Below, one piece after another: positions 1 to 6,884 of a stretch of DNA of 34,196 nucleotides. The notes under the pieces are model-generated. The model saw only the letters and a program-made list of their open reading frames with translations. It was not told the origin of the DNA and made no database searches. Each line of letters opens with the position of its first letter. Position 1 is the stretch's first letter. Position numbers and translations under genes: made by a program. Origin of the DNA: Kofleriaceae bacterium (GTDB lineage Bacteria > Myxococcota_A > Polyangia > Haliangiales > Haliangiaceae); NCBI GenBank assembly GCA_022842285.1, contig JALHPV010000043.1, positions 1 through 34,196 of the forward strand, in the 5' to 3' direction.

Positions 1-191
1 TGGGAGCCGTCCTCGTCGACCTGCGCGCGGGCCAGCCGGGCGCGCTCACCCTGGGGCTGGCCGCAGTCACCTCGGGGCTCGCCGTGGCCCGGTTCTCCGC
101 GCAGGCCCGGCTCCCGATGGCCCAGGGCTTCATCGCGGCCATGGCCGGGATGCTGCTGCTCGTGCCTCCCGCGTGGTCCGCTCTACAGTAG
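1..191 (+). CDS. C-terminal end of a membrane protein (partial)
   Basis: An open frame enters from the left edge (codons in phase with position 3) and stops at TAG 189-191. The 62 visible residues are rich in Ala, Leu and Gly and form two hydrophobic stretches separated by a short Arg/Gln-containing loop, so this is the tail of an integral membrane protein. The family cannot be named from so little. The ribF frame begins nearby, so the two genes may be co-transcribed. Confidence 0.6.
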   Translation, partial: GAVLVDLRAGQPGALTLGLAAVTSGLAVARFSAQARLPMAQGFIAAMAGMLLLVPPAWSALQ

Positions 192-202
192 GCTCGCAGG
201 CG

Positions 203-1150
203 ATGCTCGTCGTTCGCGGCCATGGAACCGCGCCCACGTGGGGTGGCGCTGCGGTCGCGATCGGCAACTTCGATGGGGTGCACCTCGGCCATCGCGCGCT
301 GATCGAGCGGGCATGCGCCATCGCGCAGACGACGCCTGACACGCAGGCCATCGCGCTCACCTTCGAGCCGCATCCCTCCGCCATCACCTCGAGCAAGGGC
401 CCGCCCGCGCGCATCACCACCCCCGAGCGGCGCCTCGAGCTCCTCGGCGAAGCGGGGCTCGCGGCCACCGTGATCGAGCCGTTCACCCCGGCCCTCGCCG
501 CCACCTCGGCCGAGGCCTTCGTCGAGACGATCCTCGTCGCGGGCCTCCGCGCCCGCGCGGTCGTGGTCGGCTACGACTTCGCGTACGGCTGTCAGCGCAC
601 CGGGACCATCGAGACGCTCCGCGCGCACGGCGAGCGCGCCGGCTTCCGCGTCCTCGTCGTCCCGCCCGTCGAGGTCGACGGCGTCGTCGCTTCGTCGACC
701 CGGATCCGCGAGGCCCTCGCCGCCGGCGACGTCATGGGCGCGGCCCGCCTCCTCGGTCGCGACTGGGATGTCGACGGGCCGGTCGTGCACGGCGCGAAGC
801 GGGGCCGCACCATCGGCGTCCCCACCGCGAACATCGCGACCCCCGGGCATTCGCTACCCGTTCGACCGGGGATCTACGCCGTGACGCTGGCCGTCGAAGG
901 CGGTCCGCCGCTGCCGGCGGTCGCGAGCCTGGGGACGAACCCGACCTTCGTCAACGACGGTCAGCTCGTGCTGGAGGTCCATGTCCTCGACTGGGCAGGG
1001 GATCTCTACGACCGGGTCGTGCGGTGCCGCTTCGTCGACTGGATTCGCCCCGAGGCGAAGTTCGACTCGATCGATAGTCTCGTCGCGCAGATGCACGCTG
1101 ACATGGCCCGGGCCCGGTTGGTGCTGAATTCTCGAAGCATCCCAGGCTGA
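203..1150 (+). CDS. ribF: Bifunctional riboflavin kinase/FAD synthetase
   Basis: Converts riboflavin to FMN and FMN to FAD in the cytoplasm. The N-terminal FMN adenylyltransferase half shows IGNFDGVHLGH (nucleotidyltransferase HxGH) and the SSTRIREAL motif. The C-terminal riboflavin-kinase half shows GRTIGVPTANI and a GIYAV strand. About 315 residues is the normal family length. The ATG at 203 is preferred because it lies 11 bases after the preceding stop. A GTG at 173 would add ten residues with no family similarity and overlap the upstream gene. The product is a housekeeping flavin enzyme, and its link to the neighbouring protease is only positional. Confidence 0.93.
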   Translation: MLVVRGHGTAPTWGGAAVAIGNFDGVHLGHRALIERACAIAQTTPDTQAIALTFEPHPSAITSSKGPPARITTPERRLELLGEAGLAATVIEPFTPALAATSAEAFVETILVAGLRARAVVVGYDFAYGCQRTGTIETLRAHGERAGFRVLVVPPVEVDGVVASSTRIREALAAGDVMGAARLLGRDWDVDGPVVHGAKRGRTIGVPTANIATPGHSLPVRPGIYAVTLAVEGGPPLPAVASLGTNPTFVNDGQLVLEVHVLDWAGDLYDRVVRCRFVDWIRPEAKFDSIDSLVAQMHADMARARLVLNSRSIPG

Positions 1151-1197
1151 TGCCCTGACACATCGCGGAATGCGTGGGGCGCGCCTCGCATGAGAAA

Positions 1198-1214
1198 GGT
1201 GGATGTCATCCACC
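1198..1214. promoter_or_regulatory. Perfect 17-bp palindrome upstream of the protease gene
   Basis: GGTGGATG (1198-1205) is followed after a single base by its exact reverse complement CATCCACC (1207-1214). The site lies 48 bases after ribF and 60 bases before the protease start. A one-base centre suits a dimeric repressor site better than an RNA hairpin, and no T-run follows, so a terminator is less likely. No regulator is assigned. Confidence 0.35.
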
Positions 1215-1274
1215 GTCCATTGGCGTACCTTCCGCCCGCGTGTCTGATGCGCACGCACGCAAAGGGAGGATTCG

Positions 1275-4097
1275 ATGCGCCTGCGTACCCTCGGAATTGC
1301 CGCCGCCCTGACGGCCGCGCTCTATCAGACCAGCTTCGCCGTCAAGCTCGACAAGCACGGCGAGACCGGTCGGATCACCGCCATCCGCGCGCCCCGGAGC
1401 GCGCTGCACACCACCTGGAAGGCGGGCCCCACGGGCACGTCTCTCGCCAACTGGACGGCCATCTACGATGCGGACACCGACGTTCCGCTGCGCATGTACG
1501 GCCCGAGCATCCTGACCAGCGGTTCGGTCGCGGATCCGGCGATCGCCGAGAACGCGGCCCGCCAGTTCCTCGCCACGAACATCGCGACGCTGGCGCCGGG
1601 CGCGACGCTCGCCGACTTCAAGCTCTTCTCCAATGGGCTGACCGGCGGCGACGACGTCCGCACCGTCATCTTCCAGCAGCACGCGGGCGGCATCGCGGTT
1701 CACGAGGCGTACGTCATCATCAACTTCAAGCGCGATCGCCTGCTCCTCGCCGGCTCGACCGCGATGCCCAACGTCACGGTCGCCGCCAACCCCGCGCGCG
1801 TCCTCCCGCAGGCCCTGGGCGTACGCGCCATCGCATGGCTCGCCGAGGCGGGCATCGAGGCCGAGCTCGAGGGCTCGCAAGCACTCGCAGCGCCCCGCAT
1901 CATCCTCCCGACGGTGCACACGAAGACGGGCGCCACGCCCGACATCACGTTCTCCCTCGTCGAGCAGGTCGCGGTCAGGGCGAAGGCGGGCGCGGGTCGC
2001 TGGACGGTCTGGCTCGACGCGGCGACGGGAGCGCCGGTCGCGCGGGTCTCCCACGTGATCAACGCGACCGGGACCGTGAACTTCAACGTCCCGAACCGCT
2101 ATCCAGGTGATGGTTACTCGGCGCGGCCGGCGTCCTACGCGACCCACAACGTGAACGGCGTGGCGGCCACCGCGGACGTCGCGGGTGTCGTCACGTGGGA
2201 CGGCGCGGCCGCCTCGAGCGTCGCGCTCAGGCTCAGCGGAACCTACGCGCGGATCAACGTCGAGTCGGGAACGCTCGCGGCCGACACGTTGCCGCTCCAG
2301 CCGAATGGTTCGATCCTGTGGACCAAGTCCACCGACGAGGCGGCGGACGGACAGCTCAGCGCCTACGTCCACACCAACGTCGTGAAGGAGTTCATCCGGA
2401 CCGGTGGGCTGGGAGCGCTCTCCCCGGCCACCACGCAGTGGGTCAACGCTCGCCTGAACGTCAACGTCAGCATTCAGGATCAGTGCAACGCCTACTACGA
2501 CGGCCAGACGATCAACTTCTTCCTGCGCGGCTCCGACTGCGAGAACACGGCCCGGCTCGCCGACGTCGTCTATCACGAGTTCGGCCACGGCCTGCACGAC
2601 AAGTCGAACCCCATGGGCATCACCGATAGCGCGCGCGCCCTGTCGGAGGGCACGAGTGACTTCCTGTCGGCGCTCATCACGCGCGACAATGGCCTCGGCC
2701 GCGGCTTCTTCTTCACCAACCAGCCGCTTCGCAACCTGAACCCCAACGGCGTCGAGAAGCGCTGGCCCGAGGACGCCGACCCGAACCGCCCCCACGACGA
2801 GGGCGAGATCATCGGCGGCACGCTCTGGGACATGACGACGAACCTGGTCGCGTCCCTCGGTGAGGGCCCGGCCTGGTCGCAGGCGGGCAAGATCTATTAC
2901 GGCGTCATTTCGCGCGCGACCGACATCCCGTCGACGTTCATGGAGGCGCTGGTCGCTGACGATGACGACGGTGACCTGACCAACGGTACGCCGAACAAGT
3001 GCGACCTCGTCGAGGCATGGGATCGCCATGGTCTCGCCGACGCGTCGGCCAGCCTCTCGGTCGGCCTCCCGACCCGCGACAAGTTCAACGTCGCGATCGA
3101 GATCGCCAGCAACTCCACGTGTGGAGGCGACATCACGGGCGCCTCGATCGAGTGGAAGCTCCGCGGCGGCACGGTCGCCACCGTCCCGATGACGGCGAGC
3201 GCGAACGGCTTCGAGGGTGACATCCCCCAGCAGCCCGAAGGCAGCGTCATCCAGTACAAGGTCATCGTCACCAACGCGGATGGCTCGACGAGCCTCCCGA
3301 TCAACGCGGCGGATCCCTTCTACGAGTTCTACGTGGGCGCCACCGAGGAGATCTACTGCGAGGGCTTCGAGACCGGGCTCAACGGCTGGGCCGGCACGCT
3401 CGGCTGGGGCGCCGGCGTCTCGCAGGGCGAGAGCGGTGACCCGGCGAGCGCGCACACGGGCAACAACGTGCTCGGCCTGCGCCTGGACGGCGCATACACG
3501 CCCGACACCAACGCGTACATCGAGTCGCCCGCGATCGAGCTCGAGGGCAAGACGGCGGTCCGCCTCCACATGTGGCGCTGGCTGAACGTCGAGGACGGCG
3601 TGTTCGACCAGGCGCGCATCCTCGTCAACGGCACGCAGGTGTGGAGCAACTACGCGAGCCCCTCACAGCAGAACGCCTCGACGCACCACACCGATCGCGA
3701 GTGGCGCTTCGCGGACTTCGATCTCGCCCCGCACATCGTCGACGGCAAGGTGAAGCTGCGCTTCGAGCTCGCCTCGGACCAGGGCCTCGAGATGGGCGGC
3801 TGGACGATGGATGACGTCTGCGTCGTGGCGCTCGCGGGTCCCGCGATCACCTGCGGCAACGGCGAAGTCGACTCCGGCGAGACCTGCGACGACGGCAACC
3901 GCATCGACGGTGACGGCTGCAACGCGGACTGCGCCACCGAGGGTGGCGGCGGCGACGGCGATGGCGATGGCGACGGCGATGGCGATGGCGACGAGGGCGG
4001 CTGCTGCTCGGCGAACCCGGGTCCGTCGGGCGCTTCGGCCCTCGCCCTCCTGACGCTTGGCCTCGTGCTCGGCTCGCGCAAGCGCCGCCGCAAGTAA
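1275..4097 (+). CDS. Secreted M36-like zinc metalloprotease with MYXO-CTERM tail
   Basis: A 940-residue exported protease. It has an N-terminal signal sequence, then an FTP-like propeptide region (about 40-260). The catalytic domain carries HEFGH at 434-438 and the third zinc ligand Glu458 in SEGTSDF, which is the fungalysin (M36) arrangement HEXXH...EGxSD. A jelly-roll-like adhesion region (about 690-850) follows. Next come one DUF4215-type cysteine repeat (CGNGEVDSGETCDDGN), a Gly-Asp repeat linker, and a CC motif, hydrophobic helix and Arg/Lys cluster typical of MYXO-CTERM surface sorting. The start is fixed by a strong ribosome binding site, GGGAGGA, seven bases before the ATG. The protein is probably cut by a MYXO-CTERM sortase-like system and displayed or released. 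The protease family is assigned from motifs only. Confidence 0.88.
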   Translation: MRLRTLGIAAALTAALYQTSFAVKLDKHGETGRITAIRAPRSALHTTWKAGPTGTSLANWTAIYDADTDVPLRMYGPSILTSGSVADPAIAENAARQFLATNIATLAPGATLADFKLFSNGLTGGDDVRTVIFQQHAGGIAVHEAYVIINFKRDRLLLAGSTAMPNVTVAANPARVLPQALGVRAIAWLAEAGIEAELEGSQALAAPRIILPTVHTKTGATPDITFSLVEQVAVRAKAGAGRWTVWLDAATGAPVARVSHVINATGTVNFNVPNRYPGDGYSARPASYATHNVNGVAATADVAGVVTWDGAAASSVALRLSGTYARINVESGTLAADTLPLQPNGSILWTKSTDEAADGQLSAYVHTNVVKEFIRTGGLGALSPATTQWVNARLNVNVSIQDQCNAYYDGQTINFFLRGSDCENTARLADVVYHEFGHGLHDKSNPMGITDSARALSEGTSDFLSALITRDNGLGRGFFFTNQPLRNLNPNGVEKRWPEDADPNRPHDEGEIIGGTLWDMTTNLVASLGEGPAWSQAGKIYYGVISRATDIPSTFMEALVADDDDGDLTNGTPNKCDLVEAWDRHGLADASASLSVGLPTRDKFNVAIEIASNSTCGGDITGASIEWKLRGGTVATVPMTASANGFEGDIPQQPEGSVIQYKVIVTNADGSTSLPINAADPFYEFYVGATEEIYCEGFETGLNGWAGTLGWGAGVSQGESGDPASAHTGNNVLGLRLDGAYTPDTNAYIESPAIELEGKTAVRLHMWRWLNVEDGVFDQARILVNGTQVWSNYASPSQQNASTHHTDREWRFADFDLAPHIVDGKVKLRFELASDQGLEMGGWTMDDVCVVALAGPAITCGNGEVDSGETCDDGNRIDGDGCNADCATEGGGGDGDGDGDGDGDGDEGGCCSANPGPSGASALALLTLGLVLGSRKRRRK
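3949..3993 (+). repeat. GGCGAY hexamer repeat coding a Gly-Asp linker
   Basis: Tandem GGCGAT/GGCGAC hexamers encode a (Gly-Asp)n spacer between the cysteine repeat and the MYXO-CTERM anchor of the protease. Such low-complexity linkers are expected to vary in copy number between strains and probably act as a flexible spacer at the surface. Confidence 0.7.
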
Positions 4098-4124
4098 CCC
4101 AGGTTTCCGTCGTGTGACGGACGT

Positions 4125-4158
4125 GGCCCAATCCCTTCGCGGGGGTTGGGCCGGTTTC
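4125..4158 (+). terminator. Strong intrinsic terminator after the protease gene
   Basis: An 11-bp stem (4125-4135 pairing with 4142-4152, one G-T wobble) closes a six-base loop that contains TTCG and is followed by GGTTTCGTTT. It sits 28 bases after the protease stop codon and separates that gene from the metal-binding unit. Confidence 0.75.
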
Positions 4159-4194
4159 GTTTCGGGGCTTGCCCGGGTTCGGACCTTGTGATAC

Positions 4195-4210
4195 TTCATC
4201 AATCGTTGAA
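4195..4210. promoter_or_regulatory. Imperfect palindrome, candidate SmtB/ArsR operator
   Basis: The 16 bases 4195-4210 match their own reverse complement at 12 positions (TTCA...TGAA ends) and lie in an AT-rich island, 25 bases before the His-rich protein start. A neighbouring TGAAC-TGTTAAATCA stretch (4207-4221) recalls the TGAACA-NN-TATTCA core bound by SmtB-type repressors. The sensor encoded by the second gene of this unit would be the natural ligand. The site does not resemble the TGCAA-N5-TTGCA boxes found further right. Confidence 0.4.
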
Positions 4211-4234
4211 CTGTTAAATCAACGCGGAGCCCCC

Positions 4235-4579
4235 ATGTCTCACAAGCCCCACGACAAGCACGACCACGTCCACGGCCCCACCTGCGGCCATCCCTCCGTG
4301 AAGCACGGCGATCACGTCGACTACCTGCACGATGGTCATCTGCACCGCGAGCACGACGGCCACTTCGACGAGTGCGGCATCGCCGTCGACGCGGCGAACC
4401 CGGCGGCCTGCACGCCGAACCATGCGTGCTCGAAGCACCCCGCTGACCACAAGCATGGTCCGGGCTGCGGTCACGCACAGGTGCCCCACGGGGATCACGT
4501 CGACTACCTGGTCGATGGTCACCTGCACCACGACCACGCTGGACACTGCGACGATCACGGCCCACTGTCTCTGGCGTGA
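4235..4579 (+). CDS. His-rich metal-binding protein with internal duplication
   Basis: A 114-residue soluble protein with about a quarter histidine, plus Cys and Asp. It consists of two copies of a roughly 35-residue module, HGPxCGHxxxxHGDHVDYL-x-DGHLH-xx-H-x-GH, separated by a Cys-containing spacer. No signal peptide or membrane segment is seen, so it probably stays in the cytoplasm. Similar small proteins are known to me beside ArsR-type regulators in many bacteria, sometimes mislabelled as zinc transporter permease. The likely role is buffering or storing Zn(II) or a related metal. The ATG at 4235 follows CGGAG; an upstream in-frame ATG at 4169 would read through the promoter region. The stop overlaps the start of the next gene (GTGA). 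Confidence 0.8.
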   Translation: MSHKPHDKHDHVHGPTCGHPSVKHGDHVDYLHDGHLHREHDGHFDECGIAVDAANPAACTPNHACSKHPADHKHGPGCGHAQVPHGDHVDYLVDGHLHHDHAGHCDDHGPLSLA

Positions 4580-4914
4580 AGGGGGCCCCGGCGCACACGC
4601 ATCCGCGCCGGACGGGGGTCAAGAGTCCGTCCGACACCGCCTTCGTGCGCGCGGCCGCGCTGTTCCGGGCGGCCGGAGATCCGTCGCGGTTGAAGCTCCT
4701 GCAGCGCCTCTCGCTTGGCGAGTGGTGCGTGAGCGAGCTGGCCGCGGAGACCGGCACCCAGCTCTCCACGCTGTCGCAGCAGCTACGGCTGCTGCACAGC
4801 GAACGCCTCGTCCAGCGACGGCGCGAGGGCAAGCACGTGTACTACGAGCTCGCCGATTCCCATATCGAGCACCTCGTCCAGATGGTGCTCGACCACGTCG
4901 CCGAGTCCGAGTAG
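4576..4914 (+). CDS. ArsR/SmtB-family metal-sensing repressor
   Basis: A 112-residue winged-helix repressor. The recognition region reads ELAAETGTQLSTLSQQLRLL, and the wing follows in RREGKHVYYEL. The C-terminal helix carries D94-x-H96 and H107-xx-E110. This is the spacing of the alpha-5 zinc site of SmtB (D104, H106, H117, E120), so the protein should release DNA when Zn(II), or Co(II)/Ni(II), is high. A Cys in the WCVSEL segment corresponds to the SmtB alpha-3 cysteine. The GTG start at 4576 overlaps the upstream TGA, implying translational coupling with the His-rich protein. The candidate operator is at 4195-4210. No cognate efflux pump is adjacent. Confidence 0.87.
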   Translation: MKGAPAHTHPRRTGVKSPSDTAFVRAAALFRAAGDPSRLKLLQRLSLGEWCVSELAAETGTQLSTLSQQLRLLHSERLVQRRREGKHVYYELADSHIEHLVQMVLDHVAESE

Positions 4915-4917
4915 CCG

Positions 4918-5535
4918 CTACGGGACGGTGACGTTGAAGTTGACGGACACGTCGCTGGCACCGGGCAGGCTGGAGATGCCGCCCGTCTTCACGTCGTCGG
5001 CGAGGCCCGCGACCTTCTGATCGACGGCGTTCACGGGGGGCAGGTGGCGGAGGGTCACGGTGAGAACCCCGGTCCCGGCGGCGGCCGTGATCGTGTTGTC
5101 GAGTCCGATCGGGTTGCCGTTCGCGTCGGTGTCCGCGTAGGCCTGGGTCAGGGGCCCGGTCGTGTTCGTCGTCGCCGGACCCACAACGGCCGTACCGGTG
5201 AAGAAGACCTGATGCTCGTCTGCCTCGTCCGCGACCTCCTCCGTGATCTCCTCGGCCGGCGTCTCGAGCTCGTTCAGGAAGCGCACCGCCAGGGAGAACG
5301 ATCCGGCCGGGAGCATGACCGGATCGATCACGGGGGCATTGCCGCCATCGCCGTCCGTATCCCGGAAGGAGGCCGACACGGTGGCGCCTCCACCCGAAGG
5401 CGTGAACTCGAGGGTCACCGTAGTGATGACCTCTTCTTCGTTACCATCGCCGCCGTCTGAGGAGTCATCGCCGCACGCGGCGACGGACAGGGTGAACCCG
5501 AGAAGCGAGGTCAGAGCGATCGATAGTGACTTCAT
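4918..5535 (-). CDS. Lipoprotein of the 'type 1 periplasmic binding fold' type
   Basis: A 205-residue lipoprotein: signal helix, lipobox SVAAC, then an Asp/Glu-rich linker. The body contains DTDGDGGNAPVI, an acidic EEITEEV segment ending in DEHQVFF, and YADTDANGNPIGL. From memory these are hallmarks of a small Bacteroidetes lipoprotein family annotated as type 1 periplasmic binding fold superfamily, often near TonB receptors. The acidic/His segment could bind a cation, but this is inference. The ATG at 5535 gives a proper signal peptide; a GTG at 5553 is possible. The operator-like box at 5566-5580 lies 30 bases upstream and is shared with the divergent CDF-like gene. Confidence 0.75.
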   Translation of the reverse strand: MKSLSIALTSLLGFTLSVAACGDDSSDGGDGNEEEVITTVTLEFTPSGGGATVSASFRDTDGDGGNAPVIDPVMLPAGSFSLAVRFLNELETPAEEITEEVADEADEHQVFFTGTAVVGPATTNTTGPLTQAYADTDANGNPIGLDNTITAAAGTGVLTVTLRHLPPVNAVDQKVAGLADDVKTGGISSLPGASDVSVNFNVTVP

Positions 5536-5565
5536 GGCGCGAGTCAACCGCACGTCCGGCGTAGA

Positions 5566-5580
5566 TGCAACGGCATTACA
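5566..5580. promoter_or_regulatory. Zur-type operator A (one mismatch)
   Basis: TGCAA-cggca-TTACA, one mismatch from the TGCAA-N5-TTGCA consensus of this locus. It lies in the divergent region, 30 bases before the lipoprotein start (5535, minus) and 36 bases before the CDF-like gene (5617, plus), so it could control both. It is the weakest of the ten sites. Confidence 0.55.
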
Positions 5581-5616
5581 ATAGAAATGAAGTCACACGT
5601 GATGTAGTCTGCATCC

Positions 5617-6276
5617 GTGAGTGTGTGTCACTGCCTGCCCGTCGAGCGGCCGGTGCCGCCGCGGACCACGGCCCTCCGCAAGGCGCTGGTTGTCCTGGCG
5701 GGACTCACGTTCGTCGGCGGACTGCTGATCGAGTCGTATCTGCTCGCCGCATCCGCATGGTTCGCGGCGAGCATGCTGGCCCCCGCGGTGGTGACGGCGG
5801 TCGCGCGCCACGTCGCCCGCTCGTGGCTCGCGCGGGCCACCTTCGGGTTCACCCCCGGCAAGCTGACCGCGCTGGTCGAGCACACGTGCGCGGTGATGTT
5901 CGTGCTCGGCGCGATGGCCATCGGCACCGCGGCGGGGCGCAGCCTCCTGCTGGGGGGACCGGCGCTGGCCGTCGTCGATGCGGTGGCGGGCCTGGCCGTG
6001 CTCGTGCCGACGCTGGTCGCGTGCGTCGCGCGGAGTCGCCACGCGCTGCGCGAGCTCGTCGACATGGACCCGGGCGGGGCGGTCCAGCGGCAGGTGCGGG
6101 CACTGTTGCCACCTCCGATCCAGGAGGTTCGCGTATGGTCGCTCGGTACGGGTATGTACGGATGCACGGCCACCCTGCACGGTGGACCGGAGCTCGACCT
6201 GGCCGCGTGCCGCGAGAAGATCCTCGCGATGGGACACGTAGCGCACGTGACGCTCGAGGTGCGACCGCCTACGTGA
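5617..6276 (+). CDS. Shortened, degenerate CDF (DmeF-like) membrane protein
   Basis: A 219-residue membrane protein with three or four hydrophobic segments and a C-terminal soluble domain. The C-terminus (about 167-217), VRVWSLGTGMYGC...HVAHVTLEV, matches the cytoplasmic domain of cation diffusion facilitators of the DmeF type. The TFGFTPGK motif (75-82) matches the loop before TM3 of those proteins. However, the TM2 metal site, normally LADxxHxxxD, is replaced by LLAASAWFAAS. The TM4-TM5 region with the second HxxxD seems absent, since TM6-like sequence follows TM3 directly. Full CDFs are about 300 residues or more. It is unlikely to pump zinc by the normal route and may be a regulatory or partner subunit. 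GTG start at 5617; operator A is upstream. Confidence 0.65.
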   Translation: MSVCHCLPVERPVPPRTTALRKALVVLAGLTFVGGLLIESYLLAASAWFAASMLAPAVVTAVARHVARSWLARATFGFTPGKLTALVEHTCAVMFVLGAMAIGTAAGRSLLLGGPALAVVDAVAGLAVLVPTLVACVARSRHALRELVDMDPGGAVQRQVRALLPPPIQEVRVWSLGTGMYGCTATLHGGPELDLAACREKILAMGHVAHVTLEVRPPT

Positions 6277-6311
6277 AGCTACGGCGCGGCGCGCGACGAC
6301 GTGGGGCGGTA

Positions 6312-6752
6312 CTAGGTGCAGGTATCGCAGATGCCGCGGAGCTGGAGCTCGACCTCGCGGCGCTTGACGGCCCGCGGCGCCTTCGCCTTCGGCTTCGGCG
6401 TCATGAGCTCGACGTCGGGAAGGCACTCGACCACCCCGCACTCCTTGCACACGAAATGCGCGTGATCGTCGGTGTGGGCGCCGTCGATGGCTTCGAACCG
6501 CCAGACGTGGTCGCCAACATCGGTGCGACGAGCCAGCCCCGCTTCCACCAGATCGAGCAAGTTGCGGTAGATCGTCGCCGGATCCCACGGACCGGTCGAG
6601 AGCTTCGCGGTCACGTCGGCGTGCGAGACGGGCTGACCGCCCATCGCCCGCAGATGCTGGAGGACGGCGATGCGAGACGCCGTGGCCCGCAGACCTCGTT
6701 CGCGCAGAATGCTGCGAAACGCTTCGAGGTCGGGCTTCATCGCTTCAACCAT
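6312..6752 (-). CDS. zur: Fur-family regulator, probable Zur
   Basis: A 146-residue Fur-family repressor with an N-terminal winged helix (RATASRIAVLQHL and WDPATIYRNLLDLVEAGL) and a C-terminal dimer/metal domain. The HTDDHAHFVCKECG segment contributes regulatory-metal ligands, and two CxxC pairs (CKEC and CDTC) form the structural zinc site. Family membership is clear. The assignment to zinc (Zur) rests on context: COG0523 GTPases, a ZIP-like transporter, DUF1826 and a repeated operator all around it. The ATG at 6752 is preceded by GAGGGAG at a good distance, which favours it over the ATG at 6740. Operator B lies about 140 bases upstream, suggesting autoregulation. It faces the CDF-like gene tail to tail. 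Confidence 0.85.
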   Translation of the reverse strand: MVEAMKPDLEAFRSILRERGLRATASRIAVLQHLRAMGGQPVSHADVTAKLSTGPWDPATIYRNLLDLVEAGLARRTDVGDHVWRFEAIDGAHTDDHAHFVCKECGVVECLPDVELMTPKPKAKAPRAVKRREVELQLRGICDTCT

Positions 6753-6884
6753 ACGCTGGCTCCCTCGTCATAACAAGGACACGCTCTCGACGCGGCCCGC
6801 TCGAGATGCCGCGGACCCCGAGGGTGCGTGGGGTGAGCTGGGAGGCTCGTTCGGAGCCCGCGGCGAGCATGAACGTGCCACGCG
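6753..6884. other. Leader region upstream of zur
   Basis: 132 bases between the zur start and the stop of the FAD gene. No convincing coding frame is seen on either strand. It probably holds the zur promoter, with operator B just beyond its right edge. Confidence 0.4.

Noticed and set aside
1206-3569. 787-residue minus-strand open frame
   Set aside because: It lies opposite the M36-like protease, is Arg/Asp/Val-rich with no domain, and is a mirror of high-GC codon bias.
3949-3993. Hexamer repeat as a regulatory or CRISPR-like repeat
   Set aside because: The repeat is in frame and encodes the Gly-Asp linker of the protease.
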